DNA of 64,000 bases from Fen-549 sp050011315 (GCA_050011315.1 JBEKJI010000011.1:52520-116519), one strand, 5' to 3'. Shown: positions 35,513 to 45,679, numbered from the stretch's first letter. A program made the numbers and translations. The notes: a model not told the origin generated them from the letters alone.

Positions 35513-38500
35513 TTGCGGCCTGCCATAACAACCGCTTCGATCAGCGAACGACTCGTCAGCCGACTCTCGCGGCTCGTAAGAATTACGGTCCCGTACGAGC
35601 CCAAAAACCGGTTCGAGGGTGCCGCTCGTAGCTCCGCTGCGCTCGCCGTTGCGTCAGGGTTCATCGTCGTCGCTTGGACCGCTATCGCACCGGCCGATCG
35701 GCGCCTCCCGCTGCTCGGCGTCACGCTCGCCTGTTTCGCTCTTGCGACCGCCTATCTGGCTCTGCCCAAGTTCGTGCTCGCTAGATCGGCCGCGTTCGGC
35801 CTGCTCGTCTCGGCACTGGCGGCGGCGGGAATCGCGCTCGACTCGCGTCACTGGACGCTCGGCCTCTTTCTCTTCTTCATCGCGACTCTTCACACGGCGT
35901 ACTTCTCCGGCCTCCGCGGCATCGCTGCCCAGCTCGCCCTTGCCTCGGGCTCCTTCCTGGTGTTGTCACTCACCCTGGGCCACGGCAGTCGACGTTTTGT
36001 AGACTGGGCTGCGGCAACAGCTGCGCTCGCTTGCTTTTCGCTCGCGGTGCTCTGGGCGAGGCAGATGATCGATGCCCTGGTCGAGGGCCTTGAAGCCCGA
36101 GCGCGTGGACAGAGAGTGATCGCGCAGCTGGGGCAACTAGCCCTACTCGAGACCAACGTCTACGCGTTTATGCAGACGGCCGCCGAGGCGATCGCCGGCA
36201 CGCTGGCGCTGGAGCGGGTCGTCGTCTTCGAGAACGTCGAGAGCGGCGAGCTGATGCCCATGCGTGCTTGCGCGGGATCGCTGACCGAGGCGATCGAGCG
36301 GGATTCGACTCTCGAGCCCGACTCCTTCTCCAGGTACACGCTGCTCGCCAAGGAGCCGGTTCTCGTTACCGACCTCGCCGCGGAGACTCGATTCGAGCCG
36401 ACGCCGATTCTGCTCGAGCTCGGCGTCGTCAGCGCCGTCAACGTCGTGATTCCCGGCCGGGATCATCCCTGGGGCGTATTGGGAGTGCGAACGACAACGA
36501 GAAGGTATTTCAGTACCGCCGACACCGACTTCTTGCACGCCGCCGCAAACATCATCGGCTCGGTGATCGAACGGCGCAGGAACGAGGAGTCGCTGCAGGC
36601 GAGCCGCGCCGGTGCCGCGGAACTGAACGAGCGCCTGAGCTCCGTTATCGATGCCTCGCCGGTGGCGATCATCGAGGTCGATCTCGACCGGCGCGTCACG
36701 GTCTGGAACAAGGTCGCCGAGGGCATCTTCGGCTGGACGCGCGACGAGGTGATCGGCTCGGTCCTGCCTACGACTCCGGAGCATCGGCTCGACGAGCTCG
36801 CCGAATTGCTGGAGAGGGTGGCCGGCGGCGAGCAGATCTTCAACTTCGAGACCGAGCGCCTGCGCCGCGATGGCACGATCTTCCCCTACTCGATCTCGCT
36901 CGCTCCTCACCGCGACGGCACCGGCAAGACGGTCGGTGTCATCGGTCTGGGTACCGACCTGAGTGCCCGCAAGCTGGCCGAGGAAGAGCTCTCCCGCAGC
37001 CGCGAGCTCTACCGCGTCGTGGTCGAGAACTCGCACGACATGATCGCAGTACTCGACCCGATGGGGCGTTTCGTCTTCGCCTCCCCCTCTTACGAGCGGG
37101 CGCTCGGCTACGGCCCCGAGGAGCTCGTGGACGTCTCGCCGATCAGTCTCGTGCACCCCTCCGACGTGCAGCGCGCCAGCGACGCTTTACGGCAAGTGGT
37201 TACCAGCCAGGGTGCCGCCGTGGTCGAGTTGCGCATGCGACACAAGCGCGGTAACTGGGTCCTCGTCGAGGGAACGACAACCTCGGTGATGGGCGAGAGC
37301 GGACAGCTGCAATCGATCCTCATGAGCTTCCGCGACATCAGCGAGCGCCGTATCGCCGAGGAAGAGCTGCGTGAAGCCGAGGCTCGCTACCGTCTGCTCG
37401 TCGAGCAGCTGCCGTTGATCACCTACATCAACGTTCCCGGCGAATCGGGGCGCTGGGTCTACCTGAGCCCGCAGCTGGAGGAGATCCTCGGCTACAAGCC
37501 AAGCGACTGGACCTCGGACCTCCGCAACTTCGTGCAAGCGATCCATCCCGACGACCGCGAGCGTGTGACCGCGGAGCGAGCCGCAAGCGGCACGAAGGGC
37601 AGAATCGGGCTCGAGTACAGGCTGATGGCAAAGGACGGGCGCGTCGTCTGGATGCGCGACGAGGCGGTGGTCGTCCGCGATCTCTCCGGCAAGCCGCTCT
37701 ACGTTCAGGGCTACCTGCTCGACATCAGCGCCGAGCGCGAGGCGGAGGACGAGCGTCGCCGGCTCGAAGCTCAGCTCCTCCACTCACAGAAGATGGAGGC
37801 GATCGGGCGCTTGGCGGGAGGCGTCGCGCACGACTTCAACAACCTGCTGACGGCAATCATCGGCTATAGCGAGCTGATCGTCTCGGAGCTCGACCCCGCC
37901 AGCTCGCTTGCCCGTGACGCCGAGGAGATCAAGCGGGCGGCCGAGCAGGCAGCGGCGATGACGCAACAGCTGCTCGCGTTCAGCCGGCGCCAGGTACTGC
38001 AGCTCGCACTGCTCAACCCGAACGAGGTGATCGGGCACATGGAGAAGATGCTCCAGCGCCTGATCGGCGAGAACATCGAGCTCGTCACCGAGCTCGAGAG
38101 CGAGATCGCGATCATCCGCTGTGACCGCAGCCAGATCGAGCAGGTGATCATGAACTTGGTCGTCAATGCGCGCGACGCAATGCCGACGGGGGGCCGGATC
38201 ACGATCACGACAGCGAACACCGAAGTGGACGCGGCCGAGGCCGCCGAACTGGGCTTGCTGCCGGGCAGCTACGTCCTCGCCACGATCTCGGACACCGGCA
38301 CCGGGATGGACGACGAGACGCTCTCGCACATCTTCGAGCCCTTCTTCACCACCAAGGCCCAGGGAAAGGGCACCGGCCTCGGACTCGCCACCGTGCACGG
38401 CATCGTCGAGCAGTCAAACGGCGCGATCGCGGTCGAGAGCACAGTTGGAGAAGGGAGCGGGTTCCGCGTCCTCCTCCCCGTCGCGCAGGAGGGAGCGGAC

Positions 38501-38947
38501 TCTGATCGCGCGGTGGCGCCGACCGGAGAGACACGCGGAAGCGAAACGCTCCTACTCGTCGAGGACGAGGAGATGGTACGCCAGCTCGTCGGTCGCGTTC
38601 TGCGCGAGCTCGGCTACGAGGTGTTCGAGGCATCGAGCGGTGAGGAGGCGCTCTCGGTCTCCGACAGCCTCGAGCGTCCGATCGACCTGCTCCTCACCGA
38701 TGTGGTCATGCCCGGGATGAGCGGGCGAGAGCTGGCCGAGCTGCTGACCGTCTCGAGACCGACCACGCGTGTCCTGTTCATGTCCGGCTACACCGAAGAG
38801 GCGATCGTCCATAACGACGTCCTCGGCGGCGAGACGGAGTTCATCGGCAAGCCGTTCACACCCCAGGAGCTCGCGTACAAGGTCCGAGGGGTGCTCGAGG
38901 GAAGCGAGAAGGGCGGCGCCAAGTCGTCGCGCGCCCCGGCCGGGTAG
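35513..38947 (+). CDS. Hybrid sensor histidine kinase with MHYT-like TM, GAF, PAS and REC domains
   Basis: The protein has about 1,144 residues. The order is: six or so N-terminal membrane helices, a GAF domain (about residues 195-360), three PAS/PAC domains (about 370-750), HisKA with phospho-acceptor His in LAGGVAHDFNNLLTAIIGYSEL, HATPase (NLVVNARDAM, DTGTGMDDE, GTGLGLATVHG) and a C-terminal REC with Asp in LLLTDVVMPGMSG. TTG 35513 is favoured: AAGGAAG stands six bases before it. GTG 35423 is an alternative. A terminator follows the stop. No separate response regulator is adjacent; the signal is unknown. Confidence 0.9.
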   Translation: MRPAITTASISERLVSRLSRLVRITVPYEPKNRFEGAARSSAALAVASGFIVVAWTAIAPADRRLPLLGVTLACFALATAYLALPKFVLARSAAFGLLVSALAAAGIALDSRHWTLGLFLFFIATLHTAYFSGLRGIAAQLALASGSFLVLSLTLGHGSRRFVDWAAATAALACFSLAVLWARQMIDALVEGLEARARGQRVIAQLGQLALLETNVYAFMQTAAEAIAGTLALERVVVFENVESGELMPMRACAGSLTEAIERDSTLEPDSFSRYTLLAKEPVLVTDLAAETRFEPTPILLELGVVSAVNVVIPGRDHPWGVLGVRTTTRRYFSTADTDFLHAAANIIGSVIERRRNEESLQASRAGAAELNERLSSVIDASPVAIIEVDLDRRVTVWNKVAEGIFGWTRDEVIGSVLPTTPEHRLDELAELLERVAGGEQIFNFETERLRRDGTIFPYSISLAPHRDGTGKTVGVIGLGTDLSARKLAEEELSRSRELYRVVVENSHDMIAVLDPMGRFVFASPSYERALGYGPEELVDVSPISLVHPSDVQRASDALRQVVTSQGAAVVELRMRHKRGNWVLVEGTTTSVMGESGQLQSILMSFRDISERRIAEEELREAEARYRLLVEQLPLITYINVPGESGRWVYLSPQLEEILGYKPSDWTSDLRNFVQAIHPDDRERVTAERAASGTKGRIGLEYRLMAKDGRVVWMRDEAVVVRDLSGKPLYVQGYLLDISAEREAEDERRRLEAQLLHSQKMEAIGRLAGGVAHDFNNLLTAIIGYSELIVSELDPASSLARDAEEIKRAAEQAAAMTQQLLAFSRRQVLQLALLNPNEVIGHMEKMLQRLIGENIELVTELESEIAIIRCDRSQIEQVIMNLVVNARDAMPTGGRITITTANTEVDAAEAAELGLLPGSYVLATISDTGTGMDDETLSHIFEPFFTTKAQGKGTGLGLATVHGIVEQSNGAIAVESTVGEGSGFRVLLPVAQEGADSDRAVAPTGETRGSETLLLVEDEEMVRQLVGRVLRELGYEVFEASSGEEALSVSDSLERPIDLLLTDVVMPGMSGRELAELLTVSRPTTRVLFMSGYTEEAIVHNDVLGGETEFIGKPFTPQELAYKVRGVLEGSEKGGAKSSRAPAG

Positions 38948-38978
38948 CGGTAGCCGGAGCCCGCGCGAGCTGAGGCCG

Positions 38979-38998
38979 AAGCCGGACCCCGGCTTTCT
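38979..38998 (+). terminator. Terminator after the hybrid kinase
   Basis: AAGCCGG (38979-38985), loop ACC, CCGGCTT (38989-38995) then TCT. It overlaps the upstream promoter region of the aconitase gene, which starts at 39014. Confidence 0.55.
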
Positions 38999-39013
38999 GG
39001 TTGAATCGCGGGG

Positions 39014-41791
39014 ATGGCGAACTCATTCGGAGCCAAAGCGAAGCTGCAGATCGGCGCCGCCGGTTACGAGATCTTCCGTCTCGAGACGCTTGCCGGCGAG
39101 CACGACGTGGCGACTCTACCCTTCAGCCTTCGCGTGTTGCTCGAGAACACACTGCGCCACGAGGGCAGGTCGACGAGCACGGTCGATGTCGAGGCGATCG
39201 CCGCCTGGGACGAGAGCGCCGAGCCGGGCAACGAGATCGCGTTCACTCCGACGCGCGTCCTCCTGCAGGACTTTACCGGCGTTCCCGCGATCGTCGACCT
39301 GGCCGCCATGCGCGACGCCATGCGCGCGCTCGAGGGCGACCCGTCCGCGATCAACCCGCAGCTTCCGATCGAGCTCGTGATCGACCACTCGGTTCAGGTG
39401 GACGCCTTCGCCAGCCGCCTGGCGCTGGAACGAAACACCGAGATGGAGTACGCCCGTAACCGCGAGCGCTACCTCTTCTTGCGCTGGGGCCAGAGCGCCT
39501 TCGCCAACTCCAAGGTCGTGCCGCCGGGCACGGGCATCGTCCACCAGGTCAACCTCGAGCATCTCGCCCGCGTAGTAGAAGCACGAGACGGTGTGGCCTT
39601 CCCCGACACGCTCGTCGGAACCGACTCGCACACGACGATGGTGAACGGGCTCGGAGTGCTCGGGTGGGGCGTCGGCGGAATCGAGGCGGAAGCGGCGATG
39701 CTGGGCGAGCCGGTCTCGATGCTCGTTCCCCAGGTCGTCGGCCTGCGCCTGCTCGGCGAGCTCCCCGAGGGAGCGACCGCGACCGATCTCGTGCTCACCG
39801 TGACCGAGCTGCTGCGCCGGACCGGCGTTGTCGGCAAGTTCGTCGAGTTTTTCGGCCCCGGGATCTCGGCCCTGGCGCTGGCCGACCGCTCGACCCTGGC
39901 GAACATGTCGCCGGAGTACGGCGCCACCTGCGGTTTCTTCCCCGTCGACGACGAGACTCTTCGCTACCTGCGCCTGACCGGTCGTAGCGAAGAGCGGGTG
40001 CAGCTGGTCGAGGCCTACTGCAAGGAGAACATGCTCTGGTACGAGTCCGGCTCGGAGCCTCGCTACTCGCGCGTGGTCGAGCTCGACCTGTGCACGATCG
40101 AGCCGAGTCTCGCGGGCCCGCGCCGGCCTCAGGATCGCGTGCCGCTCGCCGAGGCGAAGCGCTCTTTTTACGAGGGGCTGACAACCTTCGGCGTCGAGTT
40201 CGAGAACAGCTCGCTCGACGAGGCGATCGCCGAGACCTTCCCGGCCAGCGATCCTACCGCCGAGCAGACGCCCGGGCACGCGCCGCTCTCCGACCCGGCG
40301 CCCGCGACGCACGCGCCGAACGTGACGCCGGCCGCGATCTCCTTTGAGCTGGACGGAGAGAAGGTCGAGCTAGGCCACGGCGCCGTCGTCATCGCGGCCA
40401 TCACGAGTTGTACGAACACGTCGAACCCGCAGGTGATGATCGGCGCCGGCTTGCTGGCGAAGAAGGCGGTCGAGCGAGGGTTGCGCCGCAAGCCATGGGT
40501 GAAGACCAGCCTCGCGCCGGGCTCCCGCGCCGCCGAGCGCTACTACCAGAGCTCGGGGCTCACTCCCTATCTCGAGGAGCTCGGCTTCGATATCGTCGGC
40601 TTCGGCTGCACGACCTGCATCGGCAACTCCGGACCGCTACCGGCGCCGGTTGCTCAGGCGATTGCCGAGGGCGAGCTGGTGACTTGCGCAGTGCTCTCGG
40701 GGAACCGCAACTTCGAGGCCCGCATCCATCCTGACGTCAAGGCGAACTACCTCGCCTCGCCGTTACTGGTCGTCGCCTACGCGCTCGCAGGCCGAATGGA
40801 CATCGACCTCACGAGCGAGCCGATCGGCCTCGATAAGAGCGGGGCGGAGGTGTTTCTGCGCGACATCTGGCCCGGCGCCGCCGAGATCTCCGATGTGATC
40901 GCCAAATCGATCCACAGGGAGACGTTCGTCGAGGTCTACAGCGACATCCTGGCCGGCGACGAGCGCTGGCAGGAGCTGCCCGTCTCCGAGGACGAGCTGT
41001 TTGGTTGGGACGAGGACTCCACCTACGTGCGCCGGCCACCCTACTTCGACGGCATGGGGCTCCAGCCCGGTGAGATCGCCGACCTGGAAGACGCCCGTTG
41101 CCTCGCCGTCCTCGGCGACTCGGTCACGACCGACCACATCTCGCCGGCGGGATCGATCGCACTGGACTCCCCGGCCGGAAGCTACCTGCTCGAGCGCGGA
41201 GTCGCGCGCCCGGACTTCAACTCCTACGGCTCTCGGCGCGGGAACCACGAGGTGATGGTGCGCGGTACCTTCGCCAACGTTCGTCTGAGAAATGCGCTCG
41301 TTACGGGTAAGGAGGGCGGCTGGACGGTTCATCTCCCGAGCGGCGAGGAGATGACGATCTTCGCCGCCTCCGAGCGCTACCTGGCCGAGCAAACGCCGCT
41401 AATCGTCCTGGCAGGCAAGGAGTACGGGTCGGGCTCCTCACGCGACTGGGCCGCGAAGGGCCCGCGCCTGCTCGGCGTGCGCGCGGTCATCGCCGAGAGC
41501 TACGAGCGGATCCACCGCTCGAACCTGCTGATGATGGGCATCGTGCCGCTCCAGTTCCCGGGCGGTGAGAGCCGCGAGACGCTTGGGCTGAGCGGGCGCG
41601 AGCGCTACTCGATTACCGGGCTCGCCGGTGGGCAGGCCGAGCAGGCGACGGTCACCGCCTTCCCCGACGGCGGCGGCGAGCCGATCGTCTTCAGGGCACG
41701 GGCCCGTCTCGACACTCCGCGCGAGCGAGAGTACGTCCGGAACGGCGGGATTCTGCCCTTCGTTCTCCGGCGCCTGCTCGCTCAGAGCTAA
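39014..41791 (+). CDS. acnA: Aconitate hydratase (AcnA/IRP type)
   Basis: The product interconverts citrate and isocitrate in the TCA cycle. It has 925 residues, as usual. The [4Fe-4S] cysteines are Cys466 (TSCTNTSNP), Cys532 and Cys535 (FGCTTCIGNSG). Other family segments are VGTDSHTTM, DSVTTDHISPAG and the swivel-domain GSSRDWAAKG. A short Ala/Pro/Thr linker near residue 405-435 separates the domains. TTGAAT seven bases before the ATG suggests a leaderless start, with a slightly weak -10. Confidence 0.96.
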   Translation: MANSFGAKAKLQIGAAGYEIFRLETLAGEHDVATLPFSLRVLLENTLRHEGRSTSTVDVEAIAAWDESAEPGNEIAFTPTRVLLQDFTGVPAIVDLAAMRDAMRALEGDPSAINPQLPIELVIDHSVQVDAFASRLALERNTEMEYARNRERYLFLRWGQSAFANSKVVPPGTGIVHQVNLEHLARVVEARDGVAFPDTLVGTDSHTTMVNGLGVLGWGVGGIEAEAAMLGEPVSMLVPQVVGLRLLGELPEGATATDLVLTVTELLRRTGVVGKFVEFFGPGISALALADRSTLANMSPEYGATCGFFPVDDETLRYLRLTGRSEERVQLVEAYCKENMLWYESGSEPRYSRVVELDLCTIEPSLAGPRRPQDRVPLAEAKRSFYEGLTTFGVEFENSSLDEAIAETFPASDPTAEQTPGHAPLSDPAPATHAPNVTPAAISFELDGEKVELGHGAVVIAAITSCTNTSNPQVMIGAGLLAKKAVERGLRRKPWVKTSLAPGSRAAERYYQSSGLTPYLEELGFDIVGFGCTTCIGNSGPLPAPVAQAIAEGELVTCAVLSGNRNFEARIHPDVKANYLASPLLVVAYALAGRMDIDLTSEPIGLDKSGAEVFLRDIWPGAAEISDVIAKSIHRETFVEVYSDILAGDERWQELPVSEDELFGWDEDSTYVRRPPYFDGMGLQPGEIADLEDARCLAVLGDSVTTDHISPAGSIALDSPAGSYLLERGVARPDFNSYGSRRGNHEVMVRGTFANVRLRNALVTGKEGGWTVHLPSGEEMTIFAASERYLAEQTPLIVLAGKEYGSGSSRDWAAKGPRLLGVRAVIAESYERIHRSNLLMMGIVPLQFPGGESRETLGLSGRERYSITGLAGGQAEQATVTAFPDGGGEPIVFRARARLDTPREREYVRNGGILPFVLRRLLAQS

Positions 41792-41840
41792 GAAGCTCTA
41801 ACCGAAGCCGCCTTCAGGCGTCCTAGATATAGTATCCTCT

Positions 41841-42464
41841 ATGACGCTCGTACTCGTAGCCATGCTGCTTGCGCTCGCCTACTGTGCGGCGCCCGGTCCG
41901 GTTCTGGCCGAGGCTGCCCGCCGGGGTCTCACGAGCGGTTTTCGCGCTGCCCTGGCCGTTGAACTCGGGTCGCTGGCAGGCGACGCTCTCTGGGTCGCTC
42001 TGACGCTGATGGGCGCGGCCGCACTGGCCGAGGCGGGCGGTTTTCAGCTCGCCGCCAGCGTTACCGGCGGTGTCTTTCTACTCTGGCTCGGCGTTCGGGC
42101 CTTGCGCGGGGCCCGGAACGGACACCTTCCCACTGATGGCAATCCGCTCGTCGAGCGGGCCTTCGCAACTGGGGCAGCGATCAGCGTCGCAAGCCCCTAT
42201 GCCCTTCCCTTCTGGCTCGGTGTCTCGAGCTCTCTCCCCGGCTACGGTATCTCCTCTCACGGGGCTTTCGGCTACGTCGCATTTTCCGCGGCTTTCCTGC
42301 TTACCTGTGTGGTGTACGCACTGGCCGCGGCGGCGCTGATCGCGTGGGGGCGGCGCCTCCTAAGGCCTCGCTTTTTCTTCGCCGTCGATCTCGTCTGCGG
42401 CCTAGCTCTCGTCGTCGTGGGTGTGAACCTGCTCTCCTTCGCCTTCGCGCACGCGATCGGTTAG
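41841..42464 (+). CDS. LysE/RhtB-family exporter
   Basis: This 207-residue inner-membrane protein has six predicted helices. The family signature lies in ALAYCAAPGPVLAEAARRGLTSGFRAALAVELGSLAGD, the typical GPG start of LysE/RhtB amino-acid exporters. TATAGT stands seven bases before the ATG. The substrate is unknown; it may be an amino acid. The next region is a TPP riboswitch. Confidence 0.82.
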   Translation: MTLVLVAMLLALAYCAAPGPVLAEAARRGLTSGFRAALAVELGSLAGDALWVALTLMGAAALAEAGGFQLAASVTGGVFLLWLGVRALRGARNGHLPTDGNPLVERAFATGAAISVASPYALPFWLGVSSSLPGYGISSHGAFGYVAFSAAFLLTCVVYALAAAALIAWGRRLLRPRFFFAVDLVCGLALVVVGVNLLSFAFAHAIG

Positions 42465-42504
42465 AGTCGAACAGAGCCTGCCGGGTAAGCCCGGAGGCGC
42501 CCAA

Positions 42505-42590
42505 TAGAAACCGGGGTGTCCCGTCGGAAAGAACGGGACTGAGATCAAACCCGCCGAACCTGATCTGGGTCATGCCAGCGAAGGGAGCAC
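42505..42590 (+). promoter_or_regulatory. TPP riboswitch (THI element)
   Basis: The conserved cores are present: CCGGGGTGTCCC (42511-), ACTGAGATCAAACCC with the CTGAGA pyrimidine-binding loop, and CCTGATCTGGGTCATGCCAGC (42559-42579), then GAAGGGAG. The GGGAG at 42583-42587 is also the Shine-Dalgarno of the TTG start at 42592, so ligand binding probably blocks translation. Confidence 0.93.
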
Positions 42591-42591
42591 T

Positions 42592-43929
42592 TTGAGCGAC
42601 GAGACACCGAACTGGGGCATCGAGCCGGTGCCGGAGCGACTGCGTGTGCTCGGGCTTCTCGACACGACTTTGCTCTGGAGCAGTCTGGGGTTGAGCCTGC
42701 TCGTGCTCGTCGCGGGCACCTACCTCGTGCCGGATCTCTCGCTGCCGTCGGCGCTGGCCGCGATCCTCGTCGGCGGCCTGGTCGGTAACGCGATGCTCGG
42801 CTTTGCGGGGCTGATCGGCGCCGACGCGCGCGTCCCGGCGATGGTGCTCCTGCGCGCCCCGCTCGGGCGCCGGGGCTCGTACATCGCCACGGCGTTGAAC
42901 GTTGTCCAGAACATCGGCTGGACGGTGTTCGAGCTGATCGTGATCGCGACCGCGGCCGCCGCCCTGTCGCAGCGGGTGTTCGGATTCCACGGTAAGTGGC
43001 TCTGGACACTCGTCGCCGCAGCCGCGACGACCGCGCTGGCGTTGCTGGGGCCGATCGGGTTTGTACGCCGTTGGGTGCGCCGCTTCGCGATCTGGGTCGT
43101 CCTGGCCTCGCTCGCCTATCTGAGCTGGTGGGCGCTCCACGACGTCGGTCTACACACTCTCTGGAACCGTCCGGGTAAGGGTGGGCTCGGCTTTTGGGGA
43201 GGGGTCGATCTGATGATCGCGATGCCCGCCTCCTGGCTCCCGCTCGCGGCCGATTACACCCGCTTTGCCGGTAGCCGCGGCCGGGCTTTCTGGGGCACGG
43301 GCCTGGGCTATCTGCTCCCAAACGTTTGGCTCTACTCGCTCGGTGCCGTTCTTCTTCTCTCCCGCAACCTCAGCGACGCGACCTCGCTGATGACGGCGAT
43401 CGCCGGCGGCGGTCTCGCCAGCGGCCTCGCCCTGTTCGCACTCGGTGTCGACGAGACCAAGGAACCGTTCGCCAACGTTTACTCGACTGCCGTGTCGCTC
43501 CAGAACCTGCTCCCGCGGACCTCGCAGCGGCTGCTGATCGTCGTCGCAGCCACGATCTCGACCGCCGGCGCGCTTGCGATCAACCTGACTCAGTACTCGA
43601 CGTTCCTCTACCTGCTCGGCTCCTTCTTCGTACCGCTCTTCGGGGTGCTGGCCGCCGACTGGTTGATGCGACGCGGTTACGACCGGGACGCCATCTTCGC
43701 GGCGCCGGACTTCCGCCCGGCTCTGCTCGGAGCCTGGCTGGCGGGCTTCGCCCTCTATCAATGGTTGCTCCCGACCGGCCCGGCCTGGTGGAAGGGGCCG
43801 GTCGCCCATCTTCATCCCCAGAACCTCGGCTTCGGCGCCTCGCTGCCGGCTTTTGCTCTCGCCTTCGCGCTGACCGTTTTGACGAGCCTGCTGACGCGTA
43901 AGCCGGTACACAGCTCCTCGACCGCCTGA
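42592..43929 (+). CDS. cytX: NCS1-type permease, CytX-like hydroxymethylpyrimidine transporter
   Basis: The protein has 445 residues and about 12 membrane helices of the nucleobase:cation symporter-1 family. Typical segments are WGIEPVPERLRVLGLLDTTLLWSSLGLSLLV and a middle MPASWLPLAADYTRFA, the NCS1 substrate-binding helix. Control by the TPP riboswitch points to uptake of a thiamine precursor, most likely HMP. TTG 42592 follows the riboswitch. The next gene may be its kinase partner. The function rests on family and riboswitch, not on direct data. Confidence 0.85.
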   Translation: MSDETPNWGIEPVPERLRVLGLLDTTLLWSSLGLSLLVLVAGTYLVPDLSLPSALAAILVGGLVGNAMLGFAGLIGADARVPAMVLLRAPLGRRGSYIATALNVVQNIGWTVFELIVIATAAAALSQRVFGFHGKWLWTLVAAAATTALALLGPIGFVRRWVRRFAIWVVLASLAYLSWWALHDVGLHTLWNRPGKGGLGFWGGVDLMIAMPASWLPLAADYTRFAGSRGRAFWGTGLGYLLPNVWLYSLGAVLLLSRNLSDATSLMTAIAGGGLASGLALFALGVDETKEPFANVYSTAVSLQNLLPRTSQRLLIVVAATISTAGALAINLTQYSTFLYLLGSFFVPLFGVLAADWLMRRGYDRDAIFAAPDFRPALLGAWLAGFALYQWLLPTGPAWWKGPVAHLHPQNLGFGASLPAFALAFALTVLTSLLTRKPVHSSSTA

Positions 43930-43959
43930 GCCGGGCGCCCAACGCGGTACAGTCCGCTC

Positions 43960-44781
43960 GTGCGGCCGATCGGGATAGTCGGCAGCCTCTCGCACGACAG
44001 CTCGCCCGGTCGCGAGCCGCGCGCCGGCGGCTGCCCTTACTACGCAGCTCGAGCGCTGCGCCTGCTCGAGCGCCCGTCGCGCATAGTCAGCAAGTGCGGC
44101 GAGGAGCACCGCCGCCTGCTCCTTGGGCCCCTGCTCGCGCAGGGAGTGCCGGTGAGCTGGCGCCCCGGCAAGGCTTCGACGAGTTTCGAGCTGATCGACG
44201 ACGGCGACAGTCGCAGGATGACGGTGAAGTCGATCGGCGACAGCTGGACGGTCGAGGAGGCGCGCGACTGGATCCGCGAGTCGCTCGGGCCGTGCGAATG
44301 GGTGCACGTCGCGCCGCTCCTGCGCGGCGAGTTCTGCGCCGCCACCCTGGCCGAGATCGCACGCGATCGTTATCTCTCTCTCGACGGACAGGGACTCGCG
44401 CGCTCACCCGAGCTCGGGCCGCTCGTTCTCGATGCGGATTTCGACCGCGAGCTGCTCCGCCACGTCACCGTGCTCAAGCTCGCCGAGGAGGAGGCGGTCG
44501 CCCTCCTCGGCGAGGTCGACGCCGCGAGCCTGGCCACGCTCGAAGTGCCCGAGGTGGTGGTGACGCGCGGATCGCGCGGCGCACTTGTCTACCACCAGGG
44601 TGAGCTGGCAGAGGTGCCCGCCCGGCCGGTGGTTACGAATACGGATACGACCGGAGCCGGCGACGAGTTCGCCGCCATCTATATCGCCGCCAGGGCGCGC
44701 GGCCGCTCGCCGGTCGTCGCGGCTCGCCGGGCAGCTGTGTTCGTCGGCGCCCTGCTCAGCCGGCGGCTGCCGGCCTCATAG
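43960..44781 (+). CDS. PfkB-family carbohydrate kinase
   Basis: The protein has 273 residues. The ribokinase-like C-terminal motif is TNTDTTGAGDEFAAI, with the catalytic Asp in DTTGAGDE, and GGCPYYAARAL opens the sugar side. It starts at GTG 43960, six bases after TACAGT, so it can be transcribed alone, but it follows the cytX gene by 30 bases. An HMP kinase role is possible in this setting but not shown; the family acts on many sugars and nucleosides. Confidence 0.78.
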   Translation: MRPIGIVGSLSHDSSPGREPRAGGCPYYAARALRLLERPSRIVSKCGEEHRRLLLGPLLAQGVPVSWRPGKASTSFELIDDGDSRRMTVKSIGDSWTVEEARDWIRESLGPCEWVHVAPLLRGEFCAATLAEIARDRYLSLDGQGLARSPELGPLVLDADFDRELLRHVTVLKLAEEEAVALLGEVDAASLATLEVPEVVVTRGSRGALVYHQGELAEVPARPVVTNTDTTGAGDEFAAIYIAARARGRSPVVAARRAAVFVGALLSRRLPAS

Positions 44782-44821
44782 CCCAGACGGGCAAGCAAGC
44801 CAAGGTCGGGGCGAGGCAGAA

Positions 44822-45679
44822 CTAGGTGCTGCTCGGAAGTCCGAACTCGCCGCGGGCGACGATCACCGCGGCGCCACCTACCTCGATCAGCGTGGCCGCC
44901 TCAACGCTGCCGTGAGCACTGGCATAAAGCGTCGAAGGCCGCCCGATCTCCTCGCCCTGGCGAATCTCGATCTCCTCGCCGAAAGGAACGGCACCGTGCC
45001 GGGCCAGATGGAGCGCAAGCGGGCCCGCGGCCGAACCGGTAGCGGGGTCCTCCTCGATGCCGAGCCCGTGTACGAAACAGCGCGTCTTCCAGCTCTTGCC
45101 CGAACCGGCGAAGCAGTTCACGCCGATCGCACCGAACGCCTTCAGCACTCTCTGCTCGGGAGCCAGCGCCGCGACCTTCGCCTCCGATGCGAGCGCCACG
45201 AAGACGTGCCTGATGCCGTTGTCGTAGAGCTCGACCGGAAGCTCGCTTCGCTTCAAGCCCAGCCCGGCGAGCAGCTCGGGCGTCTGCTCGAAGGGTTCGA
45301 TCCGCGGTAGGGGCTGGCTCATCCTTCCGAAAACGATGCGACCGCTCGCTCCCCGCTCCAGCTCGACCGCGACCACGCCGGAGCCGGTCTCGAGCCGGAT
45401 CAGTCCCAGCTGAAGGGGCCCCGCGAGCACGAACGCCGTCCCCAGGGTCGGGTGCCCGGCGAAGGGAACCTCGCTCCCGGGCGTGAAGATGCGGATCCGC
45501 GCGTGCCCCTCGCCGGCGGCCGGGTAGCAGAACACCGTCTCCGAGAAGCCGATCTCCCTCGCCAGCGGCTGCAGCAGGTGCTCGGGAATCTTCTGCGCGT
45601 TCGTGAAGACAGCCAGCTGGTTACCGGCGAGTGGCCGGTCGCTGAAGACATCGGCGACGACGTAACGGTAGCTCTCCAT
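44822..45679 (-). CDS. PhzF-like isomerase/epimerase
   Basis: The protein has 285 residues. The PhzF hallmarks are RPLAGNQLAVF (about residue 16), Glu in IGFSETVFCYP, VPFAGHPTLGTAFVL and ATGSAAGPLALHLARHG. The fold is the diaminopimelate-epimerase type; most family members are of unknown substrate, and a phenazine pathway is not implied. It is convergent with the PfkB kinase gene. Confidence 0.87.
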   Translation of the reverse strand: MESYRYVVADVFSDRPLAGNQLAVFTNAQKIPEHLLQPLAREIGFSETVFCYPAAGEGHARIRIFTPGSEVPFAGHPTLGTAFVLAGPLQLGLIRLETGSGVVAVELERGASGRIVFGRMSQPLPRIEPFEQTPELLAGLGLKRSELPVELYDNGIRHVFVALASEAKVAALAPEQRVLKAFGAIGVNCFAGSGKSWKTRCFVHGLGIEEDPATGSAAGPLALHLARHGAVPFGEEIEIRQGEEIGRPSTLYASAHGSVEAATLIEVGGAAVIVARGEFGLPSST

